Of a DNA stretch of 64,000 nt, positions 35,003 through 44,746 are shown in pieces. The stretch is from G965230065 sp965230065. Lineage in GTDB: Bacteria; Bacteroidota; Bacteroidia; Cytophagales; Cyclobacteriaceae. Location: the NCBI GenBank assembly GCA_965230065.1, contig OZ245942.1, positions 496,001 to 560,000 of the forward strand, read 5' to 3'. Position numbers and translations under genes: made by a program. A model generated the notes under the pieces. It searched no databases and was not told where the DNA came from. It saw only the letters and a list, made by a program, of their open reading frames with translations. The stretch's first letter is position 1. The number at the start of each line of letters is the position of its first letter.

Positions 35003-35866
35003 ATGAACACTATTCACATAGGCGGCGTGCCCGAACATTTTAACCTGCCCTGGCACCAGGCCATCGCCAACAAAGATTTTGAACAAGCAGGCATTGATTT
35101 GCAATGGAAAGATTACCCGGGCGGCACCGGGGCCATGATGCAAGACCTGCGGGAAGATAAACTGGACCTGGCCGTCGCCCTTACCGAAGGTGTGGTGGCC
35201 GAAATTGCAAATAACCAGTCCTGCGCCATTTTGCAGTGGTTTGTTACTTCTCCATTAATTTGGGGCATCCACGTAAGCGCAGAATCTGACTTTCAAAATG
35301 TTAGCCAGTTGGAAGGCCAACGCTTTGCCATCAGCCGGATGGGTTCGGGCTCCCACCTCATGGCTTTTGTAAACGCACAGCAGCAAGGCTGGAATCCGCA
35401 AGAACTCACCTTGATTCCCGTAGGCAACCTGGACGGTGCCCGCAATGCCCTGCTCACCGGAAAAGCCGATGGTTTTATGTGGGAAAAGTTCATGACGAAG
35501 CCACTGGTAGACAAAGGTGAGTTCCGCCGGATAGGCGAGTGCCCTACCCCCTGGCCCTGTTTTGTAATTGCCGTGAGTAAAAAAGCCCTTGTGGAAAAGA
35601 AAGCTATTTTACCCAAGCTACAGGAAGTTATTAACCAGTCAAACCGGGCATTTATAGAAGATGCAAAAGCACCCCAGAAAGTAGCGAAAAAATACGGTTT
35701 GCAACCAAAAGATGCTGAAGCCTGGTTTGCCCAAACCACCTGGGCTACAACCACAGAAATTTCTGAAGAAATGCTGGAAAAAGTAGTGGAAACACTGCTT
35801 GCGTTGGGCAGTATTGAAAGAAAGCCTTCAGCTTCTCAACTTTTGGCTGGTTTTTTAACGGCATAA
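35003..35866 (+). CDS. NMT1/THI5-like substrate-binding protein without signal peptide
   Basis: 287 residues from the ATG at 35003 (MNTIHIGGVPEHFNLPWHQA). Periplasmic-binding-protein type II fold: GTGAMMQDLREDKLDLAVAL, GQRFAISRMGSGSHLMAF, LTGKADGFMWEKFMTKPL. Binding proteins of this class bring thiamine precursors, sulfonates or taurine to ABC importers. Here there is no signal sequence and no ABC permease or ATPase adjacent, so it probably works in the cytoplasm as an enzyme or sensor. Single gene. Confidence 0.82.
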   Translation: MNTIHIGGVPEHFNLPWHQAIANKDFEQAGIDLQWKDYPGGTGAMMQDLREDKLDLAVALTEGVVAEIANNQSCAILQWFVTSPLIWGIHVSAESDFQNVSQLEGQRFAISRMGSGSHLMAFVNAQQQGWNPQELTLIPVGNLDGARNALLTGKADGFMWEKFMTKPLVDKGEFRRIGECPTPWPCFVIAVSKKALVEKKAILPKLQEVINQSNRAFIEDAKAPQKVAKKYGLQPKDAEAWFAQTTWATTTEISEEMLEKVVETLLALGSIERKPSASQLLAGFLTA

Positions 35867-35931
35867 GGTTTCTTGCTTCGGAAAGAATGCGTCAATTTTA
35901 TCTTTTTGCAGAAGGAAACATTTGATAAAGG

Positions 35932-35968
35932 AACTTTGTCAAAGTTTTGAACATTGACAAAGTTGAGG
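35932..35968 (+). repeat. Gene-end inverted repeat, family A copy 2
   Basis: The first and last 15 bases, AACTTTGTCAAAGTT and TTGACAAAGTTGAGG, are identical to those at 7142-7178; only the 7 central bases differ. Arms of 11 bp are perfect. It lies 66 bp past the substrate-binding-protein stop and overlaps the -33 position of the valS promoter. Confidence 0.8.
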
Positions 35969-35990
35969 AAAAGATAAGTTTATATCTTTG
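35963..35990 (+). promoter_or_regulatory. Candidate valS promoter
   Basis: TTG at 35963-35965 and TATCTTTG at 35983-35990 (exact TAnnTTTG) are 17 bases apart, and the start codon follows 41 bases later. The TTG belongs to the right arm of the family A inverted repeat. Confidence 0.5.
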
Positions 35991-36031
35991 CAGCCTGTAA
36001 ATTTCGAAAATTACTAAACAAAGTTGCGCGG

Positions 36032-38749
36032 ATGGCACTCACCACCAAATACGAACCCCAAACTACGGAAGACAAATGGTACCAGCAATGGATGGACAAA
36101 GGCTTTTTCCATTCTGAACCAAACCCCGATAAAGAACCTTACAGCATTGTGATTCCCCCGCCCAACGTAACGGGCGTGCTGCACATGGGCCACATGCTGA
36201 ACAATACTATTCAGGATGTACTCATTCGCAAGGCCCGCATGGAAGGCAAAGAAGCCTGCTGGGTGCCGGGTACAGACCATGCCTCTATTGCTACTGAGGC
36301 CCGTGTGGTCAAAATGCTGCGCGAAAAAGGCATTGCCAAGCACACCCTCAGCCGTGATGAGTTTATGGAATATGCCTGGGAGTGGAAAGAAAAATACGGG
36401 GGCATCATCCTGGAACAACTCAAAAAGCTGGGTGCTTCCTGCGACTGGGAACGCACGGCGTTTACCATGGATGATGATTATTACAAAGCCGTTATCCGTG
36501 TTTTTGTTGATTTATACAAAAAAGGCTACATCTACCGCGGCCTGCGCATGATTAACTGGGACGTGGAAGCGCAAACCACTGTGTCTAATGAAGAAGTGCT
36601 GTATAAAGAGGATGAAGTGGCTACTTTGTATTCGGTAAAATATAAGATTAAAGATGAAGATGATTTCGTCATCATCGCCACCCAGCGGCCCGAAACCATC
36701 CTGGGTGATACGGCCATTGCCGTAAATCCCAAAGATGAGCGGTACAAGCACCTCATTGGCAAAAAAGTGCTGGTACCCTTCATCAACCGGGAAATTCCGG
36801 TAATTGCCGATGAATATGTAGAACTGGACTTTGGTACAGGATGCCTGAAAGTAACGCCCGCCCATGACCCGAATGATTATGAAATTGGCCTGCGGCACGA
36901 CCTGCCTATCATCGATACCATCAATGATGACGGCACACTGAACGAAAAGTGCGAAATGCCGAAATATGTAGGCATGGAGCGTTTTGCTGCCCGAAAAGCC
37001 ATGATAAAAGACCTGGAAGAGGCGGGTATTTTGGTAGAAAAGAAAGAATATCCTACCCGCATTGGGCGTTCGGAGCGTACCAACAGTGTGATTGAACCTA
37101 AGCTTTCCTTACAATGGTTTATCAAAATGAAGGAAATCTCCCGGAAGGCCCACAAAGCAGTAATGGACGATGAGATTGTGCTGCACCCGGCCAAGTTCAA
37201 AAACACCTACAACCATTGGATGGAAAATGTGCGCGACTGGTGTATTTCCCGCCAGCTCTGGTGGGGGCAGCGCATCCCGGCTTATTATTTTGGGGAAGGA
37301 GAAGATGATTTTGTGGTGGCCGAAACCCCCGAAGAAGCTTTGGCATTAGCGCAACAAAAGTCAGGAAATAGTGATTTAAAAGCTCCTGACCTTACCCAGG
37401 ACGCCGATGTACTGGATACCTGGGCTTCTTCCTGGCTGTTTCCGATGGAGGTTTTTCATGCTTTCAAAGATGAGTATTTCGACAAAGAAAAGGGTAAACT
37501 CATCCCCGGCAAAAACAAAGACCTGGATTATTATTACCCTACCCACACGCTGGTAACTGCCCCGGAAATCCTGTTTTTCTGGGTGGCCCGGATGATCATT
37601 GCCGGATATGAGTACACGGGCGAAAAACCCTTCAAAAATGTATATCTTACGGGCATTGTGCGTGACAACCTTCGTCGTAAAATGTCGAAATCCCTTGGCA
37701 ATTCACCCGATGCGCTGGAGTTGATTAAACAATACGGGGCCGATGGTGTGCGCACAGGCATGTTGTTCAGTTCCCCGGCCGGTAATGACTTATTGTTTGA
37801 CGAAAAACTTTGCGAACAGGGACGGAACTTTGCCAATAAAATATGGAACGCCCTGCGCCTGGTAAAAAGCTGGGAGGTAGATAAAAACTTAACTGTAGAA
37901 GATAACCGCACGGCCATCGCCTGGTTTGAAGCCAAATTTAACCAATCACTGGCTACGCTGGAAGATCATTTCTCGAAATATCGAATTTCAGACGCCCTGC
38001 ACACCATTTATAATCTCATCTGGAATGACTTCTGTTCTTCGTACCTGGAAATGGTAAAACCTGCTTACCAGCAACCCCTGGACAAGATAACGTACGTTAA
38101 TACGACCCATTTCTTTGAAAACCTGATGAAAGTGCTGCATCCTTTTATGCCTTTTATTACCGAAGAAATATGGCATCACCTTAACGAGAGAAGCGCTGAA
38201 GATTATCTGATTGTAGCCTCCTGGCCACAGGTAGATAATGCCGAAAACAGGGAGAAAATGGAAAAAGAACTGCTGGGTGGTGGCAATATGGCTTTGGAAA
38301 TTGTCTCCAACGTGCGCAATATCCGCAATACCAAGCAGATTCCGGATAAAAAAGCTTTATCCCTGCAAATAAAATCTGATTATCCTAAAACTTATACCTT
38401 ATTTGGTGGCATTATTAAGAAACTTGCCAACATAGACGACATAACCTTTACCAAAGACAAGCCAGCCGATGCTGCCAGTTTTATGGTGAATGCCGTGCAT
38501 GGCAAGCCGGACGAAATTTATGTTCCACTTGCAGGTACTATTGATGTGGCACAGGAAACGGCCCGCCTGCAAAAAGAACTGGAATACAATGAGGGTTTTC
38601 TCAAGGCTGTTGATAAAAAGCTAAGCAACGAAAAGTTTGTGCAGAATGCCCCCGAACAGGTAGTGGCCCTGGAAAAGAAAAAACAAGCCGATGCCGAAGC
38701 CAAAATAAAAACCATCAAAGAACAACTGGCCGGGCTGAGCGGAAATTAA
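36032..38749 (+). CDS. valS: Valyl-tRNA synthetase
   Basis: 905 residues. The HIGH motif is HMGH at residues 51-54 in PPNVTGVLHMGHML, and KMSKS is at 550-554. The editing (CP1) domain has TQRPETILGDTAIAV. The C-terminal coiled coil (ETARLQKELEYNEGFLKAVD) that wraps the tRNA is intact. It charges tRNA-Val and removes mischarged Thr. Single-gene transcript by its surroundings. Confidence 0.98.
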   Translation: MALTTKYEPQTTEDKWYQQWMDKGFFHSEPNPDKEPYSIVIPPPNVTGVLHMGHMLNNTIQDVLIRKARMEGKEACWVPGTDHASIATEARVVKMLREKGIAKHTLSRDEFMEYAWEWKEKYGGIILEQLKKLGASCDWERTAFTMDDDYYKAVIRVFVDLYKKGYIYRGLRMINWDVEAQTTVSNEEVLYKEDEVATLYSVKYKIKDEDDFVIIATQRPETILGDTAIAVNPKDERYKHLIGKKVLVPFINREIPVIADEYVELDFGTGCLKVTPAHDPNDYEIGLRHDLPIIDTINDDGTLNEKCEMPKYVGMERFAARKAMIKDLEEAGILVEKKEYPTRIGRSERTNSVIEPKLSLQWFIKMKEISRKAHKAVMDDEIVLHPAKFKNTYNHWMENVRDWCISRQLWWGQRIPAYYFGEGEDDFVVAETPEEALALAQQKSGNSDLKAPDLTQDADVLDTWASSWLFPMEVFHAFKDEYFDKEKGKLIPGKNKDLDYYYPTHTLVTAPEILFFWVARMIIAGYEYTGEKPFKNVYLTGIVRDNLRRKMSKSLGNSPDALELIKQYGADGVRTGMLFSSPAGNDLLFDEKLCEQGRNFANKIWNALRLVKSWEVDKNLTVEDNRTAIAWFEAKFNQSLATLEDHFSKYRISDALHTIYNLIWNDFCSSYLEMVKPAYQQPLDKITYVNTTHFFENLMKVLHPFMPFITEEIWHHLNERSAEDYLIVASWPQVDNAENREKMEKELLGGGNMALEIVSNVRNIRNTKQIPDKKALSLQIKSDYPKTYTLFGGIIKKLANIDDITFTKDKPADAASFMVNAVHGKPDEIYVPLAGTIDVAQETARLQKELEYNEGFLKAVDKKLSNEKFVQNAPEQVVALEKKKQADAEAKIKTIKEQLAGLSGN

Positions 38750-38775
38750 AAATCAAAATAACCAGGCAATAAAGG

Positions 38776-39165
38776 TTATCCTTCCGTATTGTCCATTTTC
38801 TGCCTGATGTCCTTAATCTTAACACCCAGATTATCCCTGCTAATAGGTTTAGAAACGTAATCGTCAAATCCCTCCTGCAAAAGGTTTTCGCGGTCATCTT
38901 TCATACCATAGCTGGTAACCGCAAATATTGGAATATGGTCAAATTTTGTATTGTTCCTGATTTTCTTCATTACCGCAATGCCATCCATATCAGGGTTTCC
39001 CAGGTTGATGTCCATCAAAATCAGGTGAAATTCTTGCTCAAGAACCTTTTCCAATGCACTACGGCCACTATTCGCAACCGTAAATTCATACTCTTTAAAT
39101 GTTTTCGTTACCACCAGCGCATTGATAGGGTCATCTTCTACCAACAATATCCTAAAGTCTTTCAT
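38776..39165 (-). CDS. Single-domain response regulator (CheY-like receiver)
   Basis: 129 residues, receiver only. Phosphoacceptor D52 in LILMDINLGNPDMDG, acidic pocket E10-D11-D12, conserved T85 in FAVTSYG and K106 in DDYVSKPIS. There is no output domain, so it must act by protein contact or as a phosphate shuttle. It lies 112 bp downstream of the histidine kinase gene on the same strand. Confidence 0.95.
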   Translation of the reverse strand: MKDFRILLVEDDPINALVVTKTFKEYEFTVANSGRSALEKVLEQEFHLILMDINLGNPDMDGIAVMKKIRNNTKFDHIPIFAVTSYGMKDDRENLLQEGFDDYVSKPISRDNLGVKIKDIRQKMDNTEG

Positions 39166-39277
39166 TAAAAAAATGTAAGATTAATCCTGCACAGCAGATT
39201 AAAATATGAATAGCAAAAAATATGATAAACGATAAAACCGTGCCAATATCCCTTTTTTAAGGAGGTTTTTTCAGTTG

Positions 39278-40630
39278 TTAAAAAATAAGCAGAATGCTCG
39301 TCCCATTTCCAAAGGAAGACTGTACCGAGATAGCCCCTTTGTGCAACCGCATGATTTGCCGGGTCAGGCTGAGTCCTATGCCTGAGCCTGTTTTTTTGGT
39401 AGTATAAAAAGGTACAAATATTTGCTCCTGTATATCAGCTGGTATGCCCGGGCCGTTATCTGCTACTACTATTTCTGTCTTATTATCATCATTGGATTGT
39501 GCCAATAGCCTAATCTGGGGGTTGCTTACTCCAGACAAAGCTTCTATAGCATTGATAACCAAATTGATCAACATTTGTTCCAGTAATTCAGGGTCTCCCT
39601 TTATGGCAATATCTTCCGGGGATACTTTTATGTGCAAAAATATTTTGTTTTCAGTAAGCTTGCCTTGCATTAACTTTTGTACCCTTTCCAGTAGGGATTG
39701 TACCGCAACATTTTTGAATGTGGGCTCACCCATTTGGGTCAGGCTTTTGTAAGCTTTTACAAAATTGCTCAGGCCTTTACTGCGGTTTTCTATGGTTTGC
39801 AGGCTGCCATGCAGGTCGTCAATTTCATCGGCTTCCAGGGTGGCCAGGTTCCGGTATTGTGTTCTTCCCGAGGGGTCTTCCAGCATTTGGTTCACCATAC
39901 CAGAAAGGTTGGTAATGGGAATTACAGAATTCATAATCTCGTGGGTAAGCACCCTGATGAGCTTTTGCCATGATTCAATTTCCTGTTCTTCCAGTTCGGA
40001 ACGAAAATCCTGCAAAGAAACCAGCTTGTAATACTCCCCCTGCATTTTAAATTCAGTAACCTGCACCAGCAAATTGAGCAATTGCCCGTTAATAATGATT
40101 TTCACCAATGATCTTTCGTTGGCTTCCAGCTTTTTAATCGTGGAAAACAGTTCGTAATCAATAGTCTTGAGATCATTCAGTTCTTTCAGAAAAGGTTTTT
40201 GCAAAAGGTCTATGGCCGCCCGGTTGGTCAGGATAAATTTTCCTTCAGCTTCAAAGCAAAGCAGGGCTATATTTACATGTTCCACTACATTTTGTAAATA
40301 CAGGTGGTTGGTTTCTTTTTCCTGCCGCAGTTGTTGCAAAGCATGCATGGCACGGGCATATGCCTGCTGCATAGCGGGTGTTTGCAGACGGGTATTTCTT
40401 GTGCTGGAAAATTCTCCGTGCCGGATGGCGATGAGCATATTTTCCAACTCCCGGTGCGACTGTAGTAAATACCGAAGCAAATCACTCACCAGCAACAGCA
40501 TCACCAGCCCAATCCAGAAGGCCACCAGCCAGAAGTGGGTTTGAGCCAGGATATAAACCATACCATACCCCAGCCCCAGGATAAGCATTACCCTTAGCAG
40601 TACATTCAGTTTGAAATTCAGCCGTAACAT
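39278..40630 (-). CDS. NtrY-like membrane sensor histidine kinase
   Basis: 450 residues from the ATG at 40630 (MLRLNFKLNVLLRVMLILGL); a start at 40666 would add 12. Two N-terminal helices are followed by a PAS-like part (NVALLCFEAEGKFILTNRAA). The phosphoacceptor box is VLTHEIMNSVIPI and the HATPase has LVINAIEALSG, DNGPGIPADIQEQIF and GSGIGLSLTRQIM. Kinases of this type in Bacteroidota usually pair with NtrC-type activators and MacB-like permeases; here the activator is missing. It follows the ABC permease gene by 96 bp. Confidence 0.93.
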   Translation of the reverse strand: MLRLNFKLNVLLRVMLILGLGYGMVYILAQTHFWLVAFWIGLVMLLLVSDLLRYLLQSHRELENMLIAIRHGEFSSTRNTRLQTPAMQQAYARAMHALQQLRQEKETNHLYLQNVVEHVNIALLCFEAEGKFILTNRAAIDLLQKPFLKELNDLKTIDYELFSTIKKLEANERSLVKIIINGQLLNLLVQVTEFKMQGEYYKLVSLQDFRSELEEQEIESWQKLIRVLTHEIMNSVIPITNLSGMVNQMLEDPSGRTQYRNLATLEADEIDDLHGSLQTIENRSKGLSNFVKAYKSLTQMGEPTFKNVAVQSLLERVQKLMQGKLTENKIFLHIKVSPEDIAIKGDPELLEQMLINLVINAIEALSGVSNPQIRLLAQSNDDNKTEIVVADNGPGIPADIQEQIFVPFYTTKKTGSGIGLSLTRQIMRLHKGAISVQSSFGNGTSILLIF

Positions 40631-40725
40631 CCCCCGGAAGATAGGCGGATTGGGAGTTGAATGCAAGTAGGTTTTTTAAATTTGCTTCCGTTCTTTCTGA
40701 CCAAAACTTAGTAAATCCATCTTTC

Positions 40726-43134
40726 TCATTCGTACCTCAGCGATTCAACCGGATTTCTCAAGGCAGCAGCCATCGTTTGTGTACAAATGGTTACTATGCC
40801 CAATAGAATGAGCGAAGCAATTCCCAAAATCATCAAACCTGGTGTAATCGTAATTTTATAAGCGTAGGAACTTAAAAACAAATCGCTCAGCAGGTAACTC
40901 AATGGAGTTCCAATGACAACAGCTATGCCAATCAATAAGAGAAAAGAGCGGCTCAATAGTAGCGTAATATCCATTGCCCTGGCTCCCATTACTTTACGTA
41001 TACCTATTTCCTTCACACGGGTTCGAGTGGTGTACATCGCCATTCCTAACATCCCCAAACAGGCCAGGCTGACTGCCACCAATGCAATATAGCCAACGAT
41101 AGCCAGCACATCTTTAAAACCTGAATCTGAATACGCCCTATCAATTTCATCTTCCATGGTCTGCCATTCCATCGGATGTACTGGTTCATACTTTTTCCAG
41201 AGGGTGGCTATGGAGGCGACCAATGTATCCATATCAGTTGTATTGACCTTGGCACTCAAAATGTTAATACCATCTGGTTGATAGCGGAATGCCACCGGGC
41301 CAATGGCATAGTTCAAAGGACGGAAATGAAAATCTTTTATCACCCCTATCACCTGTAAATTTAAGGTATCGCTTACGATAACAGCCTGTCCAAGAGCTGA
41401 AGGAGCATCTTCAAAACCCAACTTTGGGAGGGCCGTTTCATTCAGGATGATGAATTTTTCCTGAGAACCTGCATACGCTTCAAAGTTTTTTCCTGCGATG
41501 AAGGGTACTTCCAGGTTGGCCAGATAATGTTCATCTACCAAAAAATCGCGCATCACAAAAGTCTCATCTTCCGGCTTTCGCTTGTAGTCATCAGAGCGGT
41601 CGGCCCATGTGCCTAAGCTATGAGACACTCCCCCTACTGCATTCACTCCTGCCAATGTAGAGACTTCATGAGCAAACTTTTCAAAGTCAACATGCTTTAG
41701 TCTTATATTGATGATGTTTTTATCGTTGAAGCCATAATTGGCATTCAATACAAACTGTATTTGTTTATGGATGACCAGCACGAAAATGATAAAGATAACA
41801 GAAAGGGCAAACTGTGTTACCATCAGTACTTTTCGTAAAGTAAGGCGGGAGTAAACTTTTATATTGCCAACGCCCATGAGTACTTTCAGGGGCTTGTAGG
41901 CCGATAGATAAAAGGATGGTAACAAACCAGCGATAATCCCAATGCCAATGGCAAAGAGCAAAAAGGCTATGTATACAACATGGTTTTCTTCAAGATGTAT
42001 GGAAAACTCCTGGCTGAGGTGCAATTGCAAAAAAATCGGCCTGATTAGTTGAAGCAAAATATAAGAAAAAATCAGCGCTACCATCGCAAAAACAACCGAT
42101 TCGCCCACGAATTGTAAGAATACCTGCCAACGACTCGCCCCATTGATTTTCCGTATACCGATTTCTTTTGCCCTTGCCAGCGATAGGGCAATGGTCATAT
42201 TGGTATAATTGAAACAAGCCATGACCATGACGATGCCCGCCAATACGCCGAGAATAACGAGTAACAGTTCTGGCATACCACTTCCCATCTGGTTCGAGAG
42301 AATTGGGCCTGGGGTAATTTCAGACAACGGCTGGATAAAAAACTCATATCCCTTATCTCTGGTCTCGAGTTCAAGATTGGCATATTGTTCTTTGGCAATA
42401 TCCGATAAGGCTGTTGCTATTTCTTTTTCATTAGCTCCTTTTTGTAGCATAAAATATACATAACCCGAATAGTAATTGTTCCAGTTATCTAACCTGGGAG
42501 GTATTTTATTTTGTTTTTCTAACAGGGGTAATAAGGATGTAGAGGTCAGGATCTCAAAATCAAAATGAGTTGGGCCGGGAAATTCTTCCAAAACCCCGGT
42601 AACTTTAAATTCCCCATATTTACCCAAGGTGATCACCTTTCCCATTGGGTTTTCTTCTCCCAATATCTTTTTAGCTGCCGCCTGTGTTAAGACCAAACTG
42701 TTGGGTTCGTTTAAGGCAGTAACAGCATCGCCATTGGCTAATGGAAAATGAAATATCTCTAAAAAAGAGGGGTCTGTAAAAAAGCCAGAAACCGGAACAG
42801 AAACTGACTCGAAATTGGCATCGGTATGCAGTTGTCTGTCAATACGCGCTACTTTTTCTGTAAAAGTGTAATTATCGCGCAGCACTTGTCCTAAGGGCAA
42901 TGGCGCTGAAGCATAAGGTTCGGTACTGCCATTTTTGCGGATAGCTTTGGTATCTACACGATAGATTCTATCAGCATTTGGATGAAAATTATCATAGGTA
43001 TATTGCTCTTGTATGATGAGAATAATCAATAATCCTAAAGACATACTGACAGACAAACCAATGAGGTTAATGATGCTGAAGGAGCGATACCGGGTTACAT
43101 TTCGGAAGGCAGTGAGCAGGATATTTTTAAGCAT
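40726..43134 (-). CDS. ABC transporter permease, MacB/FtsX type with two modules
   Basis: 802 residues. Two copies of a MacB periplasmic core plus FtsX permease unit: helix SIINLIGLSVSMSLGLLIIL, core, then ACFNYTNMTIALSLARAKEI at about 300. The second unit has YSRLTLRKVLMVTQFALSVI, core, and ACLGMLGMAMYTTRTRVKEI near the end. RIxEIGIRKVxGA-type signatures (KEIGIRKINGAS and KEIGIRKVMGAR) occur in both. It acts in the inner membrane in export or lipoprotein-type mechanotransmission. No ATPase gene is adjacent. Confidence 0.94.
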   Translation of the reverse strand: MLKNILLTAFRNVTRYRSFSIINLIGLSVSMSLGLLIILIIQEQYTYDNFHPNADRIYRVDTKAIRKNGSTEPYASAPLPLGQVLRDNYTFTEKVARIDRQLHTDANFESVSVPVSGFFTDPSFLEIFHFPLANGDAVTALNEPNSLVLTQAAAKKILGEENPMGKVITLGKYGEFKVTGVLEEFPGPTHFDFEILTSTSLLPLLEKQNKIPPRLDNWNNYYSGYVYFMLQKGANEKEIATALSDIAKEQYANLELETRDKGYEFFIQPLSEITPGPILSNQMGSGMPELLLVILGVLAGIVMVMACFNYTNMTIALSLARAKEIGIRKINGASRWQVFLQFVGESVVFAMVALIFSYILLQLIRPIFLQLHLSQEFSIHLEENHVVYIAFLLFAIGIGIIAGLLPSFYLSAYKPLKVLMGVGNIKVYSRLTLRKVLMVTQFALSVIFIIFVLVIHKQIQFVLNANYGFNDKNIINIRLKHVDFEKFAHEVSTLAGVNAVGGVSHSLGTWADRSDDYKRKPEDETFVMRDFLVDEHYLANLEVPFIAGKNFEAYAGSQEKFIILNETALPKLGFEDAPSALGQAVIVSDTLNLQVIGVIKDFHFRPLNYAIGPVAFRYQPDGINILSAKVNTTDMDTLVASIATLWKKYEPVHPMEWQTMEDEIDRAYSDSGFKDVLAIVGYIALVAVSLACLGMLGMAMYTTRTRVKEIGIRKVMGARAMDITLLLSRSFLLLIGIAVVIGTPLSYLLSDLFLSSYAYKITITPGLMILGIASLILLGIVTICTQTMAAALRNPVESLRYE

Positions 43135-43334
43135 AGGTCCTGAATTAATGTTTATTAATCACTCAGAAGCTGTGAAATAGCTGTACGGGATATAGGAGCA
43201 ACGCTTAAAAAATATGCCATTTGTAAAAAATGCCCTGTTGGGCTGTAAACACCCTTGCACACCCGTTGGCTTGTTCGGTTACGTACAGCTTGCATGCGAA
43301 TTCGGACACTTTTATTAACTATTGTGTGTAGAAT

Positions 43335-43377
43335 GTGTCCGTCACTTCTTGTGGGGCGTATGATAAGTGGCGGACAC
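43335..43377 (-). repeat. Gene-end inverted repeat GTGTCCG/CGGACAC
   Basis: Arms GTGTCCGTCACTT (43335-43347) and AAGTGGCGGACAC (43365-43377) match at 12 of 13 positions. A third CGGACAC copy lies at 43303-43309. It starts 6 bp past the GWxTD stop codon and lacks a U-tract. Confidence 0.7.
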
Positions 43378-43382
43378 AGGTA

Positions 43383-44609
43383 TTAAATCTGCTTTCGTCC
43401 TTTCCGCCATAAATCAATATTGCGGTACCAGAACTTACCGTAATCGCTGTCGGGGATAAGTTCGTAGTGTTTTTGGGTGAAAATATTTTTGACTTTGGCA
43501 AACACAAACTGAATTTCTATCAGGTTCCGCTCTTCGCTGTACACCCAGGTCTCACGGTCGGCGGTGCGGTACACTACATCGGGGGCGCCGTACAGCACAT
43601 ACACCATGCCCTGTCCGGTTTTCCATCCTTCTTTGTAATGGGTAAACAGCGTATTGGCTTCGGTTACCTGCCGGTAATATTCCCTAATCACCTCCTTGGC
43701 GCGTTCCCGTGAGCGGGTTACTTTGAGCCAGTAATTATCCAGGGCTTTTTTGGCGTTTTCACTATCTTCCAGTTCTTCTATTTCCTGGGAAGTGCTAATA
43801 TAAATCAAAGGGTCAACCAACTGCGGTGCCCGCACATAACGGGGATAATAAGGTGCCGTAACAACAAAAGAAATCCCTGAAAGAGAGGTAGTGTCGGTTT
43901 GCACAAAATATAATCCTTGCCCGCCCATGTTGGTTTCCTGATTGAGCGGTACCGAGAAAAGTGAATCTATTTGCAAGCTCTTATCCGCACTGCTGGAGCT
44001 GGTAGACATAGGCGGAGAATTGGGCGCAAAATCGTGGTCATAATAATACAGAAATGCCCCGGTAGTATCATTTTCATACCAGGAAACGATACGAAAATAC
44101 TCATCCGGCTCCATGTAATCATTAAAAAGCGGTATATCTTCATCCGGCCGCATCAGCAGGAGATCGGTAGGTGGAAAATTCCCCTCTGTAACCACCGGAA
44201 CATCAAAACGGAATGTATTGGCACCATGCGCTATATACACAAACACAAAAGTTGTAGGCCGCGAAAGGGGGACGGCAAACTGGTAATAGTACTGGTTGCC
44301 TTCTTTCTTTATCAGGTGTTGGCTGTTGGCAAGTTCACCTTCCTGTATTTCCCCTTCACTGTCATAGGCCGCTGCTTCACGATAGCGAACATGGATGTCT
44401 TCAGGGCTTTCGGGTGAACGCGTAACTTGTAAAAAGATGGTAGCTTCAGCATCGGAAACAGCCACGCGGGAAGCACAACGCAAAGGGGCTTCCGGGTCGT
44501 ATAGGTAGCTCAGGTTATCCCGTTCAGGATTTTGTGCAAACCCCAACGAACCCCATAGTAATATTGCAGCCAACAGATATGCTTTGGTAATAGCTTTTTG
44601 TATAGACAT
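43383..44609 (-). CDS. GWxTD domain-containing protein
   Basis: 408 residues with a signal peptide (AYLLAAILLWGSLGFAQ). The central part is beta-rich (FAVPLSRPTTFVFVYIAHGA, ISFVVTAPYYPRY). The C-terminal GWxTD domain has GWKTGQGMVYVLYGAPDVVY, ETWVYSEERNLIEIQFVFA and the ending FWYRNIDLWRKGR. The domain is common in Bacteroidota and its role is unknown; secreted or periplasmic location is inferred. Starts 137 bp past the DUF2723 gene. Confidence 0.9.
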   Translation of the reverse strand: MSIQKAITKAYLLAAILLWGSLGFAQNPERDNLSYLYDPEAPLRCASRVAVSDAEATIFLQVTRSPESPEDIHVRYREAAAYDSEGEIQEGELANSQHLIKKEGNQYYYQFAVPLSRPTTFVFVYIAHGANTFRFDVPVVTEGNFPPTDLLLMRPDEDIPLFNDYMEPDEYFRIVSWYENDTTGAFLYYYDHDFAPNSPPMSTSSSSADKSLQIDSLFSVPLNQETNMGGQGLYFVQTDTTSLSGISFVVTAPYYPRYVRAPQLVDPLIYISTSQEIEELEDSENAKKALDNYWLKVTRSRERAKEVIREYYRQVTEANTLFTHYKEGWKTGQGMVYVLYGAPDVVYRTADRETWVYSEERNLIEIQFVFAKVKNIFTQKHYELIPDSDYGKFWYRNIDLWRKGRKQI

Positions 44610-44657
44610 ATATTTTCACGGTTTCTGTCCGGAAACGCTACCTTGTTACCTCTTCTA

Positions 44658-44727
44658 AAAACCCTCGAGGTTTCAGCAAGAATGACGCTTAAGTAGTAAA
44701 AAAAAAGCTAAAAACCTCGAGGGTTTT
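44658..44727 (-). repeat. Gene-end inverted repeat AAAACCCTCGAGGTTT
   Basis: Perfect 16-bp arms at 44658-44673 and 44712-44727, each itself containing CCTCGAGG (an XhoI-type palindrome). It begins 20 bp past the DUF2723 stop codon. The 38-base loop includes a run of A. Confidence 0.8.
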
Positions 44728-44746
44728 CGGCAGTTTTTTTTTCTGC

